Assembly: GCF_901933205.1 (NCBI RefSeq) | Contig: NC_044591.1 | Location: 496,001 to 560,000, forward strand | Origin: Camarhynchus parvulus | Taxonomy: Eukaryota; Chordata; Aves; Passeriformes; Thraupidae | DNA length: 64,000 nt | Direction: 5' to 3' | Part shown: in pieces, positions 12,632 through 28,803 of the stretch | Layout: the number at the start of each line of letters is the position of its first letter | Numbering within the stretch: the stretch's first letter is position 1 | Notes under the pieces: model-generated | Databases searched by the model: none | Seen by the model: the letters and a program-made list of their open reading frames with translations, nothing else | What the model was told of the DNA's origin: nothing | Program-made: the position numbers and the translations under genes

Positions 12632-14270
12632 ATGAAACTAGATTCCAGGCCTGCCTTCTGTGTCCATTCTCCTCGCCCCAGCCTCTCCTCCTGGAAAGGT
12701 AGAGAGGAGGGAATACAGTCACCATGGATTGCTGCAGAGGCAGATCTTTGTTCAAAGCCAGAGTGATTTAGCCTGAGCCACTGCCAAGCTCTGTAGTTGG
12801 ACCAACTTCTGACCTTTTCTTCCCTGGTTTCTCTGGAGACAAAGGTGAGTGAGAAAAAAAGCTCTGTTGGAACCTCTTGCTGGTCCTCTTCTCCCCTTGT
12901 CGGTGATCAGTGAGGACAAAAATCCCAGCTGAAACCTTCTCCCCTGGCCCTGCTCCCCAGAGCAGCACCTGCCCTCAGAGCTGACCTCCTCCCCACTCTG
13001 CCATGCCCAGGCAGCAATGCCAATGGGACCTGACAGTCTCCAACGTGCTGCTGCACAGAGCTGTGAGGAGGGGAGTCACACAGAAAGGGAGGAAACAGCT
13101 TCATTGAATTTATTCTTTTCAGCTGCTGTCTCAGTGTGCTACCTTTAACTGGGAGTTAAAAAATGCATATAGAAATGGCCTAAATTGTTCCCAACCCTGT
13201 AAGAAGGGTACAAACAGCAGGTTAGAAATCACAGCTGATGGGAAACAGAGTGAAAGCTCTGATCAAAGAATGATCCACAGGGATGTAAAGCAATTAGAAA
13301 CATTAGTTAATGGCTTGTTCCTGGGGCTGCTTGTACCGAAGCCGTGGGGTTTGTTGGCATTGTGGTGAAATGAACCGGAGAAACTTCTCAGTGCTGGCAT
13401 ATTTTTGGGGACAAAGAGTCTTCACCCAGGTGCTGGGCATTTTTCAACCTCCCTCCTCCCAATGGCATCCCCACACCAACAATCCCATGGGTATTTGTTA
13501 AAACACTGCTCTGGATGATACAGATTTCTCACATCCAAGCAGGAGCACCTTGAATTAGGAGTTGTGCCAAAACCTTGGTCATGGCCAGACTCTGGCTGTG
13601 GTTTGAATTAAGTGATTTCTGCACACCAAACCAAAAAAAGTCACAGGGTTGGTTGTATTTAATCCAAAGGAGTGGTCCAGGAGCAGTGACTGGGATTGAA
13701 TGGGAAAGTCCTCACTGCCAGCAGAGCAAACGTGTTCTGGAGGGTTTGTGCCGGCTCTGCCCCTCACTCTTCCACAGTCTCCACTTCCTGACCAGACTGG
13801 GCTCCATTCTGTTGTTTCTTCAGCCCCATCTGTCCCTTTTTTTTCCTTTTCTTCCACGGTTTCTCCGCTATCGATGATGGGGTGGCTCTGCCATCGCTGC
13901 TCGCGGTGTCTTGAAGCAGCTGGTGCTGGCAGTGACCCAAGGGCTGAATGGTGCTGGTCAGACCCTTTCCCTCACAGCCTCAGGATTGCTGGGGCACGAG
14001 ACAGGGGTTTGTGGATGCAGTGCCGAGGGTTAGACCCCATCTCCTCCCCAGACTGCCGCTTTCCCATTCCAGGAGCCAAGCTGGTCCCTGGCACTGGGGG
14101 CAGTTTCCTTCGGCTGGCACGGAGGGTGTGAGGGAGGCTCTGGGTTCCGTGGTTGCTTCTGCAGTGAGGCCAGAGCCCCTCTCTTTCATTTTTATTCCAG
14201 CAAAAGCAGGCAGCAGTGGGCAAAACTCCACAGGGAATGTAGAAATTGGGGTGAAAAGGGTCTGAGCATC
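12632..14270. other. Intergenic spacer HP1BP3-SH2D5, no gene recognised
   Basis: No conserved protein, repeat family or RNA gene was recognised here. The reading frames on both strands are short and lack any familiar motif. Confidence 0.5.
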
Positions 14271-14279
14271 AGGGCAGGG

Positions 14280-15190
14280 GGTGGCGAGCGAGCAACCACG
14301 TGTGTACGTGTCAGGGTTAGAAATCGCTGCTCTGCTGGGCACGCCGGAGGAGACGGGAAAAGACGCAGAGAAAATCAGTTGCCGCCGCGTTTTCCAAAAT
14401 CCCGAGCGAGCGTTCCTGCTTGCCGCTGCTTCCAAGAAACTGAGAGAACCGAGGAGGAAAATTGCGGTGATTCATCGCGGGCAGATCGGAGGCAGGAAAT
14501 GAGAGTTTGCTGCCTGCCCCGTGCCCGGCGTGGGCTCCGTGGGCTCGGGCTCGCCGGGGCCTGGCTGGCGGCGAGGGCCTGACACCCACGGGTCGAACAT
14601 CCCTGCGCCGCGGCCGGAGCTGCCGGAGGAGCCACCGGCGAGGCAAAAACAACCGGCGGAGGCCGAGAGCCGGAGCAGCGGGAATTTTTCACCTGCGTTT
14701 CTGCGGAGCCATCCAAGCGAGAGCTGCCCGTGAGCCGGGGGGTCCAGCGGGATGCGGGTCCCAGGGGATGCTTGGTGCCTGGTGTCACGCATCATCTAAA
14801 TTTGGAGGGGGGGTCAGCATCCCTCCTTGGGGATCCCGAGGGTGGTCGGTGGGCTGGGGGCTCCATTGAGAAATGAAGCGTGGGAAAAGAGGGGCGGGGC
14901 TTGGGGGCTGCCTGTCCGCGGATTGGCTGGGGGAGGGGGGAGACCCCCAAATTGTGCTGGGAAGGAGAGGGGCCAAGCTGCGCTTGTGGCGGGGAGATGG
15001 CACCGCAGGGACCCCCCCAACACCTCCGGATGAGCCCGGGGCAGCCGGACCCGCTCCCCCCCTCCCGCGTTTGCAGCAGGCGGCGGCGGGGCCGGTCTCA
15101 GCCCGGCCGAGGGCTGCGCAGCACGAACCCGCTTTGGGTTGCCGGAGAAGGGTCCGGCGCACTCCTCCCTGGCTGCTCGGGACCGAAAAG
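14280..15190. promoter_or_regulatory. CpG island upstream of SH2D5
   Basis: GC-rich, CpG-rich block with two cores, about 14500-14760 and 14870-15180. It lies 0.8-1.6 kb upstream of the SH2D5 start codon and may hold its promoter and non-coding first exon. The transcription start cannot be placed from sequence alone. Confidence 0.5.
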
Positions 15191-15942
15191 CACCCCAAAA
15201 TCTACTGTGCTCGTCGCTGGTGTTTGGGGATCACCCCTGGAGAGCCCCGGGGGTCTCGGTGCTGCTGCGTGGCCGGCGGGAAGTGGGATGGAGGATGGAA
15301 GGGGAGGATGTGGGGGGACCCCAAAACCTTGCTGGAGTTCGGGATGTGAGACTGCATGCACCTCGCCTGGGGTCCAGAGTGTCTGTTCGGCATGCAGGGA
15401 CTGCTTGGGTTTCATCTGGGGATGGAATGCGGGCACTGCATCCATCACGTTTGGGATGGGGACCTGGGGGCCCTCACATCACTGTCGGGATCGGGACATG
15501 GGGGACTGCCTGCATGCTGCTTGGAGTGGGGACATGGCAGCCTGGACTGGACCTCAGGAACAGAAGATGGGGACCTCCACATCACCCGTGTGGTCAGGAG
15601 GCTGGAACCCTTGTGTTGGGGTTGGGACCATTTTAATGGGGCCGGGGCCTGGGAACACCTGCACTGGGACCTGGGGACATCTGCATTGGCGTCAGGACTT
15701 GGGGAGCTCCGTGCAGGGACCGCAGCACCTCCCCAGGGCTCAGCGGGCAGGAGACAGGGGACAGTGGGGGGAGGTTGTGTCTGTCCCCTCCCTCCTCGCA
15801 GGGACAGTGACTGGGGGCCGGATTCAGGTTCCCCGTGCTTGCTGCAGCCCCATCACCCTGGAGGGCTCCGGATAACTCAGATGCGGCATGGGAGCTGCTT
15901 GACCCCATCCTGACCCGGCCTTCACCCGCGCTCCCCGCTGCC

Positions 15943-20910
<4,968 letters not shown>

Positions 20911-20993
20911 CCCCGGACCCCGCACGGCCCCCCCGGCACCCCCGGCTCTCACTCGCTGCTTGCCTTACCCCCGGCCCCCGGCCGCTCCCCTGC

Positions 20994-20999
20994 AATAAA
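20994..20999 (+). terminator. SH2D5 polyadenylation signal (AATAAA)
   Basis: AATAAA 84 bp after the SH2D5 stop codon, giving a very short 3' UTR. Confidence 0.85.
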
Positions 21000-21065
21000 G
21001 GCTTCGTGCATCGGAGCGGGGCTCGGCTGCTGCTCACAGCGCCCGCGGCGGGACGCGCCGCACGC

Positions 21066-21392
21066 CCGTGTGCTCACACCTGTGTGCTCACACCCGTGTG
21101 CTCACACCTGTCTGCTCACACCTGTCACACCTGTGTGCTCACACCTGTGTGCTCACACCTGTGTGCTCACACCTCTACACTCACACCTGTCACACCTGTG
21201 TGCGCACACCTGTCTGCTCACACCCGCGTGCTCACACCTCTGTGTTCACACCTGTCACACCTGTCTGCTCACACCAGCGTGCTCACCCCTGCGTGCTCAC
21301 ACCTGTGTGCTCACACCTCTGCGCTCACACCTGTCTGCTCACACCTGTGTGCTCACACCTATCTGCTCACACCTGTCTGCTCACACGCTCTC
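21066..21392. repeat. 14-bp minisatellite downstream of SH2D5
   Basis: About 22 copies of a 14-bp unit close to 'tgtgtgctcacacc', with shortened 'tgtcacacc' units interspersed. It starts about 70 bp past the SH2D5 polyadenylation signal. The His/Thr/Cys-rich open frames across it are artefacts. Confidence 0.92.
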
Positions 21393-22199
21393 TGGCCCAG
21401 GCACCACACGAACTCACACTCACACGACTGCCCCGTGTGTTTGGGCTCCCACTCCTGCAGGCTGCGGCGCTGCGCTGGTGCTCATGGGAGGTTGCACACC
21501 CACGTGCTCACTCACCCTCGCCTGCACACGCAGGGGCCACAGCAGGGCACCGCTGCCATTGCACACTCACAGCCCTGTGCACACCCCCCCTGCACACCTG
21601 TCCTCGTGCACACCCCATTGCACACCTGTCCTCGTGCACACCCTCCCGTTGCACACTTGCCTGCGCTCCCGCGCGCCCCTGGCGTCAGTCACGTGACGCG
21701 ATGGGCGGGGTCTCTCTCCCGGAGCGGCCCCGATCGCTCTGGCGGCCGCGTGCAGCCGCTCGCGCATGCGCAGGGCCGTCTCCCTCCGCCTCGGCGCCGC
21801 CGTGCCCTCGGGGTCCGCGGGGCGTCGCCTCAGGTTTTCCCTTGCTTAGTCCCCTTTGGGCGTGTCTCGGTTCCCAAAAGTTACCTCAGGGTTTCTTACC
21901 CTTGGGCTTTCCGCCCTTCAGCTTCCCCCTTCGGGTTTCACTTGCAAACCCTTCCCCCTTCAGGGTTCCTCCCCCCGACCTGCCCTAATTCCCCCTTAGA
22001 CCTGTTCCCAGCTTCCCCCTTTCCCTGCATCCCCCTTTTTCTCCATACTTTCCCCTTCTCCCCCAGCCTCCCTCGCTCGGGGGTCCTTTCCCTGCGTGCC
22101 CCCAGTGAGGGATAAGTGCTTCCCTCCCCCAGGGGGTGCAGATGCCCAGGGTTAGGCTTGCCCCAGCCTCTTCCCAGCCCCCCATGCTCGGCAGTGTGT
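21393..22199. other. Intergenic spacer SH2D5-KIF17, no gene recognised
   Basis: GC-rich 21400-21840, then pyrimidine-rich 21840-22080. No gene or repeat family was recognised. Confidence 0.5.
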
Positions 22200-22425
22200 G
22201 GCGCTGGTCTGGATGGGTGGGGTGACCTGTGGGGGGAGTCTGACCCGAGTGTGTGGGGCTGACCCCGGTGTGTGTGACTGACCTGGTGTGCGTGACTGAC
22301 CCCGGTGTATGGGGCTGATCGCTGTGTGTGTGGGGCTGACCTTGGTGTGTCACTGACCCCAGTGTGTCTGTGGCTGACCCCAGTGTGGGTGACTGACCCC
22401 CGTGTCCGTCACTGACCCTCTGTGC
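22200..22425. repeat. Degenerate GT-rich tandem repeat abutting the KIF17 start
   Basis: About ten irregular units of the type 'ggtgtgtgtgactgacccc', 19-25 bp each, ending about 14 bp before the KIF17 ATG. Confidence 0.8.
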
Positions 22426-22699
22426 GGTGGCCGGGGCGATGGCGGCGGAGCCGGTGAAGGTGGCCGTGCGCTGCCGGCCGCTGAGCGGGCAGGAGGCGGC
22501 CCTGGGGCACGGGGCCATCGTCGGCGGGGACGGCTCACGGGGCCGGTGCCTGGTGCGGAACCCCGCGGGCCCCGCCGAGCCCCCCCGGCAGTTCTCCTTC
22601 GATGGGGCGTTCGGCGGGGAGCACAGCACCGAGCACATCTACAGCGAGATCGCCTACCCCCTGGTGGAGGTCAGTGGGCACCCAGGGCAGCCCGCGCAG

Positions 22700-22862
22700 T
22701 TTTGGGCACCACAATGAGTTCCAGGAGCGCTTGGACAATGCTCTCAGGCACAGGTGGGTGGGAATGTTGGGGTATCTGTGCAGGGCCAGGAGTTGGACTC
22801 TGATCCTTGTGGGTTCCTTGCAGCTGAGCATGTTCTGTGAATGCATAGCTCGGGACAGGGGC
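22700..22862 (+). mobile_element. CR1 LINE 3' fragment
   Basis: In the first KIF17 intron. Recognised by 'gcttggacaatgctctcag', 'ccaggagttggactctgat' and 'ccttgtgggttcc', features of a CR1 3' UTR. Confidence 0.7.
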
Positions 22863-22897
22863 TGAGGGGTTTTCCAGGTGATCCCTAAGTGAAGCAG

Positions 22898-22985
22898 GAT
22901 GCACTTGACCTTCCCCTGCCCATGGCAGAGTGGTGCAACAAGATGAACTTTAAGGTCCCTCCAACGTAAACCATTTGGGGTTCCC
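22898..22985 (+). mobile_element. CR1 LINE 3' fragment (short)
   Basis: 'ccctgcccatggcagagtgg' and 'actttaaggtccctccaac' identify a second short CR1 3' end next to the preceding one. Confidence 0.65.
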
Positions 22986-23167
22986 AATTTATGGGCAGAA
23001 AGCCCTGTCCAGTACTTCAAGAGGCTTAGCTACAAGCCTGGGCAGCAGAGGAGAGCAGACAGTGTCCCAGCAACAGTCTGAGAAATTGGGAAGAAACAAA
23101 ACTTTGCTAGCAGCCAGCAGGGCGCCAAGGAGAGAGTTACATTTAATTGTTTTAGGTGGTTGTTTAT

Positions 23168-23332
23168 ATCATAGAATCCCAGAATGGTTTGGGTGGGAAG
23201 GGACCTCATCCCATCCCACCTTTGCCATGGGCAGGGACACCTTCCACTGTCCCAGGCTGCTCCAAGCCCTGTCCAGCCTGGCCTTGGACACTTCCAGGGA
23301 TCCAGGGGCAGCCACAGTTGCTGTGGTATAAA
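23168..23332 (-). mobile_element. CR1 LINE 3' fragment
   Basis: Begins with the reversed CR1 end 'tcatagaatcccagaatgg' and continues with 'gggacaccttccactgtcc' and 'gctccaagccctgtccagc'. KIF17 first intron. Confidence 0.85.
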
Positions 23333-24375
23333 ACTGAGGACTTTAGAGACATTTTTACTGTCAAGTGAGAAACCTTAGAGAAGATGGGGAACCTCAGCCT
23401 GGATTCGACTGGCAAAAGGATAGGGGATCCCTTTGTTTCCTTGTTAGCAGATCAGCACAGGAAACAGCTGAGGTGAAAAACAAACGTGTTAAGCAAAAAA
23501 AGACCAACCTCCCCCCCAAAAAAGTTTTGTTAGAAGAAGTAACATGGATCAAATGGCTCATGATGGTTTTAAGATGGAAGTTCCTAATCATGAGAACAGG
23601 CAGGGCTAGACACAGTAGATATTGGAATAATAGATTATTTTTTCTTATTTAAACCTTAAGAAGTCCAGTTATTTTTTCTTCCTACCACACTTCTCTGAAA
23701 TAGGGAGAAGTGACAGTGAACAGCTTGCCAAGCAAAAATTATTCAAAGCTAGAGACCATCCCCTTGGCCACCCCACAACCAACTATTGTTCTAGTTGTCT
23801 CTTTGAATCTCATAAGATTTTTGTGCCCTGTGGCAAAAATATTATAGTTTGCTAAGTGTTGGTGTTGTCAACTGCTTTTCAACACCTGCACTGCTTCCAG
23901 ATTCCTTGTTTTGAGAGAAAAACATTGATTTATATGCTAATTTTGTAATTGCTATACTCTGATGACGTGTGAAGATTAAGCAGCCATTTGATGTTTACTT
24001 CCAGCTCTTCCTTTAAAACACCTTTTGAGGGGGTGGCAATGAATCTGGACAATGTGTTTCCAGTTAGGCAAAGATGATGACTGTTTTCTCTGGTTTTCCC
24101 CCATTTCCAGGGTGTCATGGAATGCTACAATGGCAGCATCTTTGCCTATAGCCAGACTGGCAGTGGGAAGTCCTTCACCATGCAGGGAGTTGCAGATTCA
24201 GCCTCACAGAAAGGGATCATTCCCAGGGCCTTTGAACACATCTTTGAGAGTGCACAGGTGGGTGTGAAAGAGATCTTGGTAAGGCTTTCTAGAAAGACTT
24301 TGGTGTCCTGTGCCAAGAAGTGAGTGCTGATGGCATGAAGTGGGAATGGGGACAGGTTTGGGGTGCACTGCTCTA

Positions 24376-24785
24376 TGGTATTTTCAGGCACCTCAGCGAG
24401 GGGAGAGAAATGATGCATCTGACTCCATTGATATCAGAAGGCTAATTAATTACTTTATTACACTATATTATTCTATACTATATTACATTACATCTAAGCT
24501 GAATCTGCCAAGCACTCAACTCTGCACACACTGCACAGAATCTCGTGACTGTCAGTGACAATCCTGACACACACACACACACCTGGCCCTGACAGGCCAA
24601 GGAAACAAAACCCCATCACTGTGGGTAAACAATCTCCATATTGCATTCTACTTTGGCACAAACAAGGCACAGCAAATGATAAGAATTGTTTTTCCTTTCT
24701 CTGAGGTTCAGAGAATGTGAAACCCAGAAATATTCTTAGGAAGAATTGTGCCTTGCTTTTCTCTATGAGGAGAAATGAGGCTACA
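24376..24785 (-). mobile_element. Solo LTR of an endogenous retrovirus (probable)
   Basis: Read on the minus strand it runs from TGTAGCC to ATACCA, so it has TG...CA ends, and has AATAAA (plus strand 'actttatta' near 24453) toward its 3' end. No viral coding region is attached. The flanking 5 bp (ctcta and ctgca) match only partly, suggesting age. It contains an (AC)8 run at 24567-24582. It lies in the KIF17 remnant after the P-loop exon. Confidence 0.65.
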
Positions 24786-26084
24786 CTGCACCTCATCCTT
24801 AAGCTGAGGGCTGTGCATAGTCACAGAGATGAACTGCCCCCTCATGCCAGATGACACTGTGAGCTTGAGGTGTGGAAGAACCAGGGGTCCTGTGCAGTGT
24901 GTGCTGAGTGGTTCCACCTGGAGTGAATGGCCAGGGGGTTGGATGAGGTGCTGAAGGGTGGTGGGCACCCAGCTGTGGAAGGGGCTCCCTGGGCTGTGCA
25001 GCCTCAGCCCCAATCCTCCCTGGCTCTGCAGTGTGCTGAGAACACCAAGTTCCTGCTGAGAGCTCCTGCCTGGAGATCTACAGTGAGGACAGACAAGACC
25101 TTCTAGGAGCTGACACCAAGCAGAAGCTGGAGGTGAGGCAGGCTCAATGTGTCTTAATTAAGTGCTTTAAATATCTCAGATGGATGTTATCATGACTTAC
25201 AGAAGTGCAACAAAGGTCTCTGTCAGAAGCCTGAGTGCCAGAATATGAAGTTACATGAGGAATATGGAAGCTAAGAGGGATTTTGAGGGACTTTAGTGAA
25301 AGTTTAGGAACAGGATGCAGTCGGAGACATGTCCAGTGTATCCCATGTGATAATGGCTGGTAGCTCAGCAGCAGCTCTGTGAAAATCCTTCACTGGACAA
25401 GGGTGGAATAAAATGCTCATGGGGCAATTTCTCCCTCATCCTCTTCATCTCATGCTTGTCTCTATAGCAAGAGGATTCTGGGCCTTATAAATGTTTAATC
25501 TGATCTAGTGGAGCCACGGATGATCTCTTTATCTGCCTAAACAAAAAAGGCTGATCCTTTTTGAGGGCACACAGCAGATATCACTCCCCATGGGAACACA
25601 TGTGACATTTACAGGATCATAGGAGGGTAAACTCTCCCAAAATCCTAACCAGGGGGCTGATCTTTATAAAATTTACCTCCTGGTGGCTTTGCAGATGCTT
25701 TTGTATGTATTCCTGGAAGGAGCTAGAAATCTCCTGTCCCAATTTACTTCCTTGCAGGACTGCCCTGGTGTATGAAACCAAGGCAGTAGCACCTTGCAAC
25801 GCTCTGGGATGGCAACAGACCCAAACTGCCTTACAGGGCAGGTATTTTTGACAGGTTTCTGCCTTCAAGGCAGGCAAACCCATCTCTGCTCCACGTTCCA
25901 AGCGTGCTTTGCCTGTCTCCTGCAGAGGGAGAGTGGGAGAAGGGGACTTCTTGCTGCAGTTTCCCTTCCTTTGTTCCCCATCGGCGGTGACAGGGGTTTC
26001 CATGGTGATATGGTTGGCACTGGGCGGGCAGGAGCTGGGCAGAGCAGTTTCCAGGGTAACTCTGCCACGCTGCCTGTTGCTGCC

Positions 26085-26706
26085 TGTGAAAAATGCATGT
26101 ATTTTATGATTGGCTTTTCGCAAATATTAAAATGAATGTTATATGTGTTGTGTTAGAAAGTAACGCTGTATTAATTCTCTTAAGTAGTGTGTTAAATATA
26201 GTTTTAGGTTATAAAAATGTTAAAATAGAAACTATGCTATGTAAGGTACTTTTTTTAAAGAAAGGACTCGCAGTGAGATAGCAGCTACAGGACACCTGAA
26301 TCTTTCAGAGAAAAATAATTTATTGCCCTCTTATCAGAAGAAACTAACTTCTTCCTGCCTGCTCAGCCCTGAAGACACCATCAGGATTCAGAGGAAGAAG
26401 TTGACACTGCCCAGACAGAACCCTGTGTTTGAATGGAATTTATGCATCATGTATGAGGTGTATGAATATGCAACAGGCTGTTGCTTTTAAGGGTTAACCC
26501 TCTGTTAATGTGGGTCCTTTTTTGGGCTCATCCTGCCCAGAAAAAGGTACCCAGATGTCCATAACTCTTTGTATTTGTTGTCTCATATTGTCCTAATTCA
26601 AATTGTCCAAATTATTATTACTCTAATTGTATTACTATTTTTAGAACCATTTTATTACTATTAAACTTCTAAAATTTTTAAAAACAAGTGATTGGCGTTT
26701 TTCACA
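26085..26706 (+). mobile_element. Solo LTR of an endogenous retrovirus, copy A
   Basis: 622 bp with inverted ends TGTGAAAAA...TTTTTCACA and an ATTAAA signal about 45 bp before the 3' end. It is strongly similar to the reverse complement of 35813-36432. Flanks ctgcc and ccgcc resemble a 5-bp target duplication with one change. There is no internal viral sequence. It lies within the KIF17 remnant. Confidence 0.85.
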
Positions 26707-28634
26707 CCGCCTCCACCGAGTACTTGAGGGAGTGTGTCCTGCCCAAACAAATCCCAGGCTGCCCCACTGCACACCTCTGAGTCCTCCAGTTCCCCCAGAA
26801 TCCCAGTTTTGTTCATTCCTTTGCCTTTCACCTCAGTGACTACAGTCATGTCCTGGGTCAGGTTTTCCTCAGGGACTCTGCAACACCCCCAGACAGAGCC
26901 AGGCCACTCCTGGGGTTCTCAGCAGCACAGAGCAGTCACAGTGCATGAACAGTGACTGTACCTGGGTTCATCCTGGGCATCATGGCTCTGGAACAAGGAT
27001 AAATCCCACCCAGTTATGTGTTCAGCCACTTTTCCTCTGTTCTGTGGGGTTTTTTTAACAGCAAATGCTGTTTTACATCATTTCTTGTGAACATCACTGA
27101 GGTATCTGAGCCTCCTCTTTGGAAGTCACAGTGCCAAATGTGGTCTGTGCTGCTCCATCATGACAACCATATCTCGATATCCCAGCTGACACGATAAAGA
27201 TAGTTTTGGTGATGATCTTAGCAGATGTGGGGTGTAACAGAGCTGTGGAAAATTAATTTAGCTCATTTAAAATTCCCAGTGTGGAGGGGGCTGGTGTAGG
27301 AGTGCAGGGATCTCTGGATTATTTTGTAATTTTTGTGTAGGTTTGATGGGTAACTCAAAATTTTGGATATTTCCATTGCTTATTAACATTCTGTATGAAA
27401 CTTTTCATTTGTGCAATTGATAATTACTGAGAAGATGCTGTTGGGTATTTAACACTCTGTCTCAACCCAGAGTCCCAAATAGGACTTTTGTTCATTTAAA
27501 AATTAATTAATCTGGAGAAAAATGGTGACAGTTCACCTGTGTTTGATGGGTGGTACTTTGGGAATGTTGTCAGTGAGCTCAAGCCACCCACTCAGAGCAG
27601 AGAGTTTAGCAAAGCACCGGGAACAATATCTGGGAATATTGTATCTGTGCTTTGATATTAAAAAAAGCTTCCTATGGCTGAGGAGGACTTACAGCCTTTG
27701 CCATAATAGGTGAGATGTATTTTGATTCTTGTTTAAAATATGCAGCTTAATAATAGAGAAGGTGGAGGGTGGATGGAAGCTGGGTTCCTCATGGCCTGGG
27801 GGATGTCTGAATCAATCAGCAACTTTTAGCTTGAATTCTCTGAGCCATAAAGGTGGTTCCCTCTTTCTCTGTGGTTTTATTCCTCCTTCAGAAATCAGGC
27901 TTCCTGGTGGCAGTCAGATGTGTTTTAATTTCACTTAGCTCTCAAGGTTCTGGGCCATTCCCAGTGTGATTTTCCCTGGTTTCAGTGCCCCTTGTTGTGA
28001 CCTGGCTTGTGTTATCCCGTTGGCAGCTGCAGGAGCACCCAGAGCAGGGGTTGTACGTGCAGGGGCTGTCCCTGCATGCTGTGCACAGTGTGAGCAGTTG
28101 ATGGACAGGGGCTGCAGGAACAGAGCAGTGCCCTTCACCCTCATGAACAGGGGCTCCTCCCCTCCTGTGGAAATCTGCACTCTCAGTGTGTACCTGGAGA
28201 CCCTGGCAGTGCACAGGGGCTGTGAGGCCGCTCATCATCCCTCAGCTACCCTTAGATCCCAAATGACTGTAGGTGCAGCAGAAAAATCCTCTTCCCTGGG
28301 GGGGTGTCAGAACGCAGGACATCCCTCTGGCTGCCCTGGATGGCTCAGGGGCTCAGAGACCTTGGCATGAAGCCAAAGACACCTGTGCCTTCAATTTTAA
28401 CCTACAAAGAAAATTACCAATTTTGTGTGAAGATTTACGAGCCACGAGAGTTTAAATAGAATGATATTCCTTGTGTAAGGTATTCCCTGCGTAAGGTATA
28501 GTACTTCATGTGTAAGGTGTGTGTCCAGGCAGCTGGGCAGCCTTGGCTCAATCTGCTCCTGCCTTAGTGATGGGAATGGCACCAGCTCACTGGGTTTGAC
28601 TCCTCATCAGGATCCTTCCCCTCATCTGGGGGGT

Positions 28635-28803
28635 TTGGGCCATGGCAGGGACACCTTCTCCTATCCCAGGCTGCTCCAAGCCCTGTCCAGCCTGGCCTTG
28701 GACACTTCTCAGGATCCAGGGACAGCCACAGCTGCTCTGGGCCAGGGCCTGCCCACCCTCACAGGGAAGGATTTCTGTATATCTCATCTAAATTTCCCTT
28801 CAT
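28635..28803 (-). mobile_element. CR1 LINE 3' fragment
   Basis: Reversed CR1 motifs 'gccatggcagggacacctt', 'ggctgctccaagccctgtc' and 'gggccagggcctgcccacc'. In the KIF17 remnant between its fourth and fifth exon blocks. Confidence 0.85.

Noticed and set aside
14281..14502. 73-codon frame in the CpG island upstream of SH2D5
   Set aside because: No start ATG, no recognised domain, and CpG-rich sequence is open by chance.
21068..22115. Open frames of 200-500 codons after SH2D5
   Set aside because: His/Thr/Cys-rich peptide repeats come from the 14-bp minisatellite; the sequence lies beyond the polyadenylation signal.
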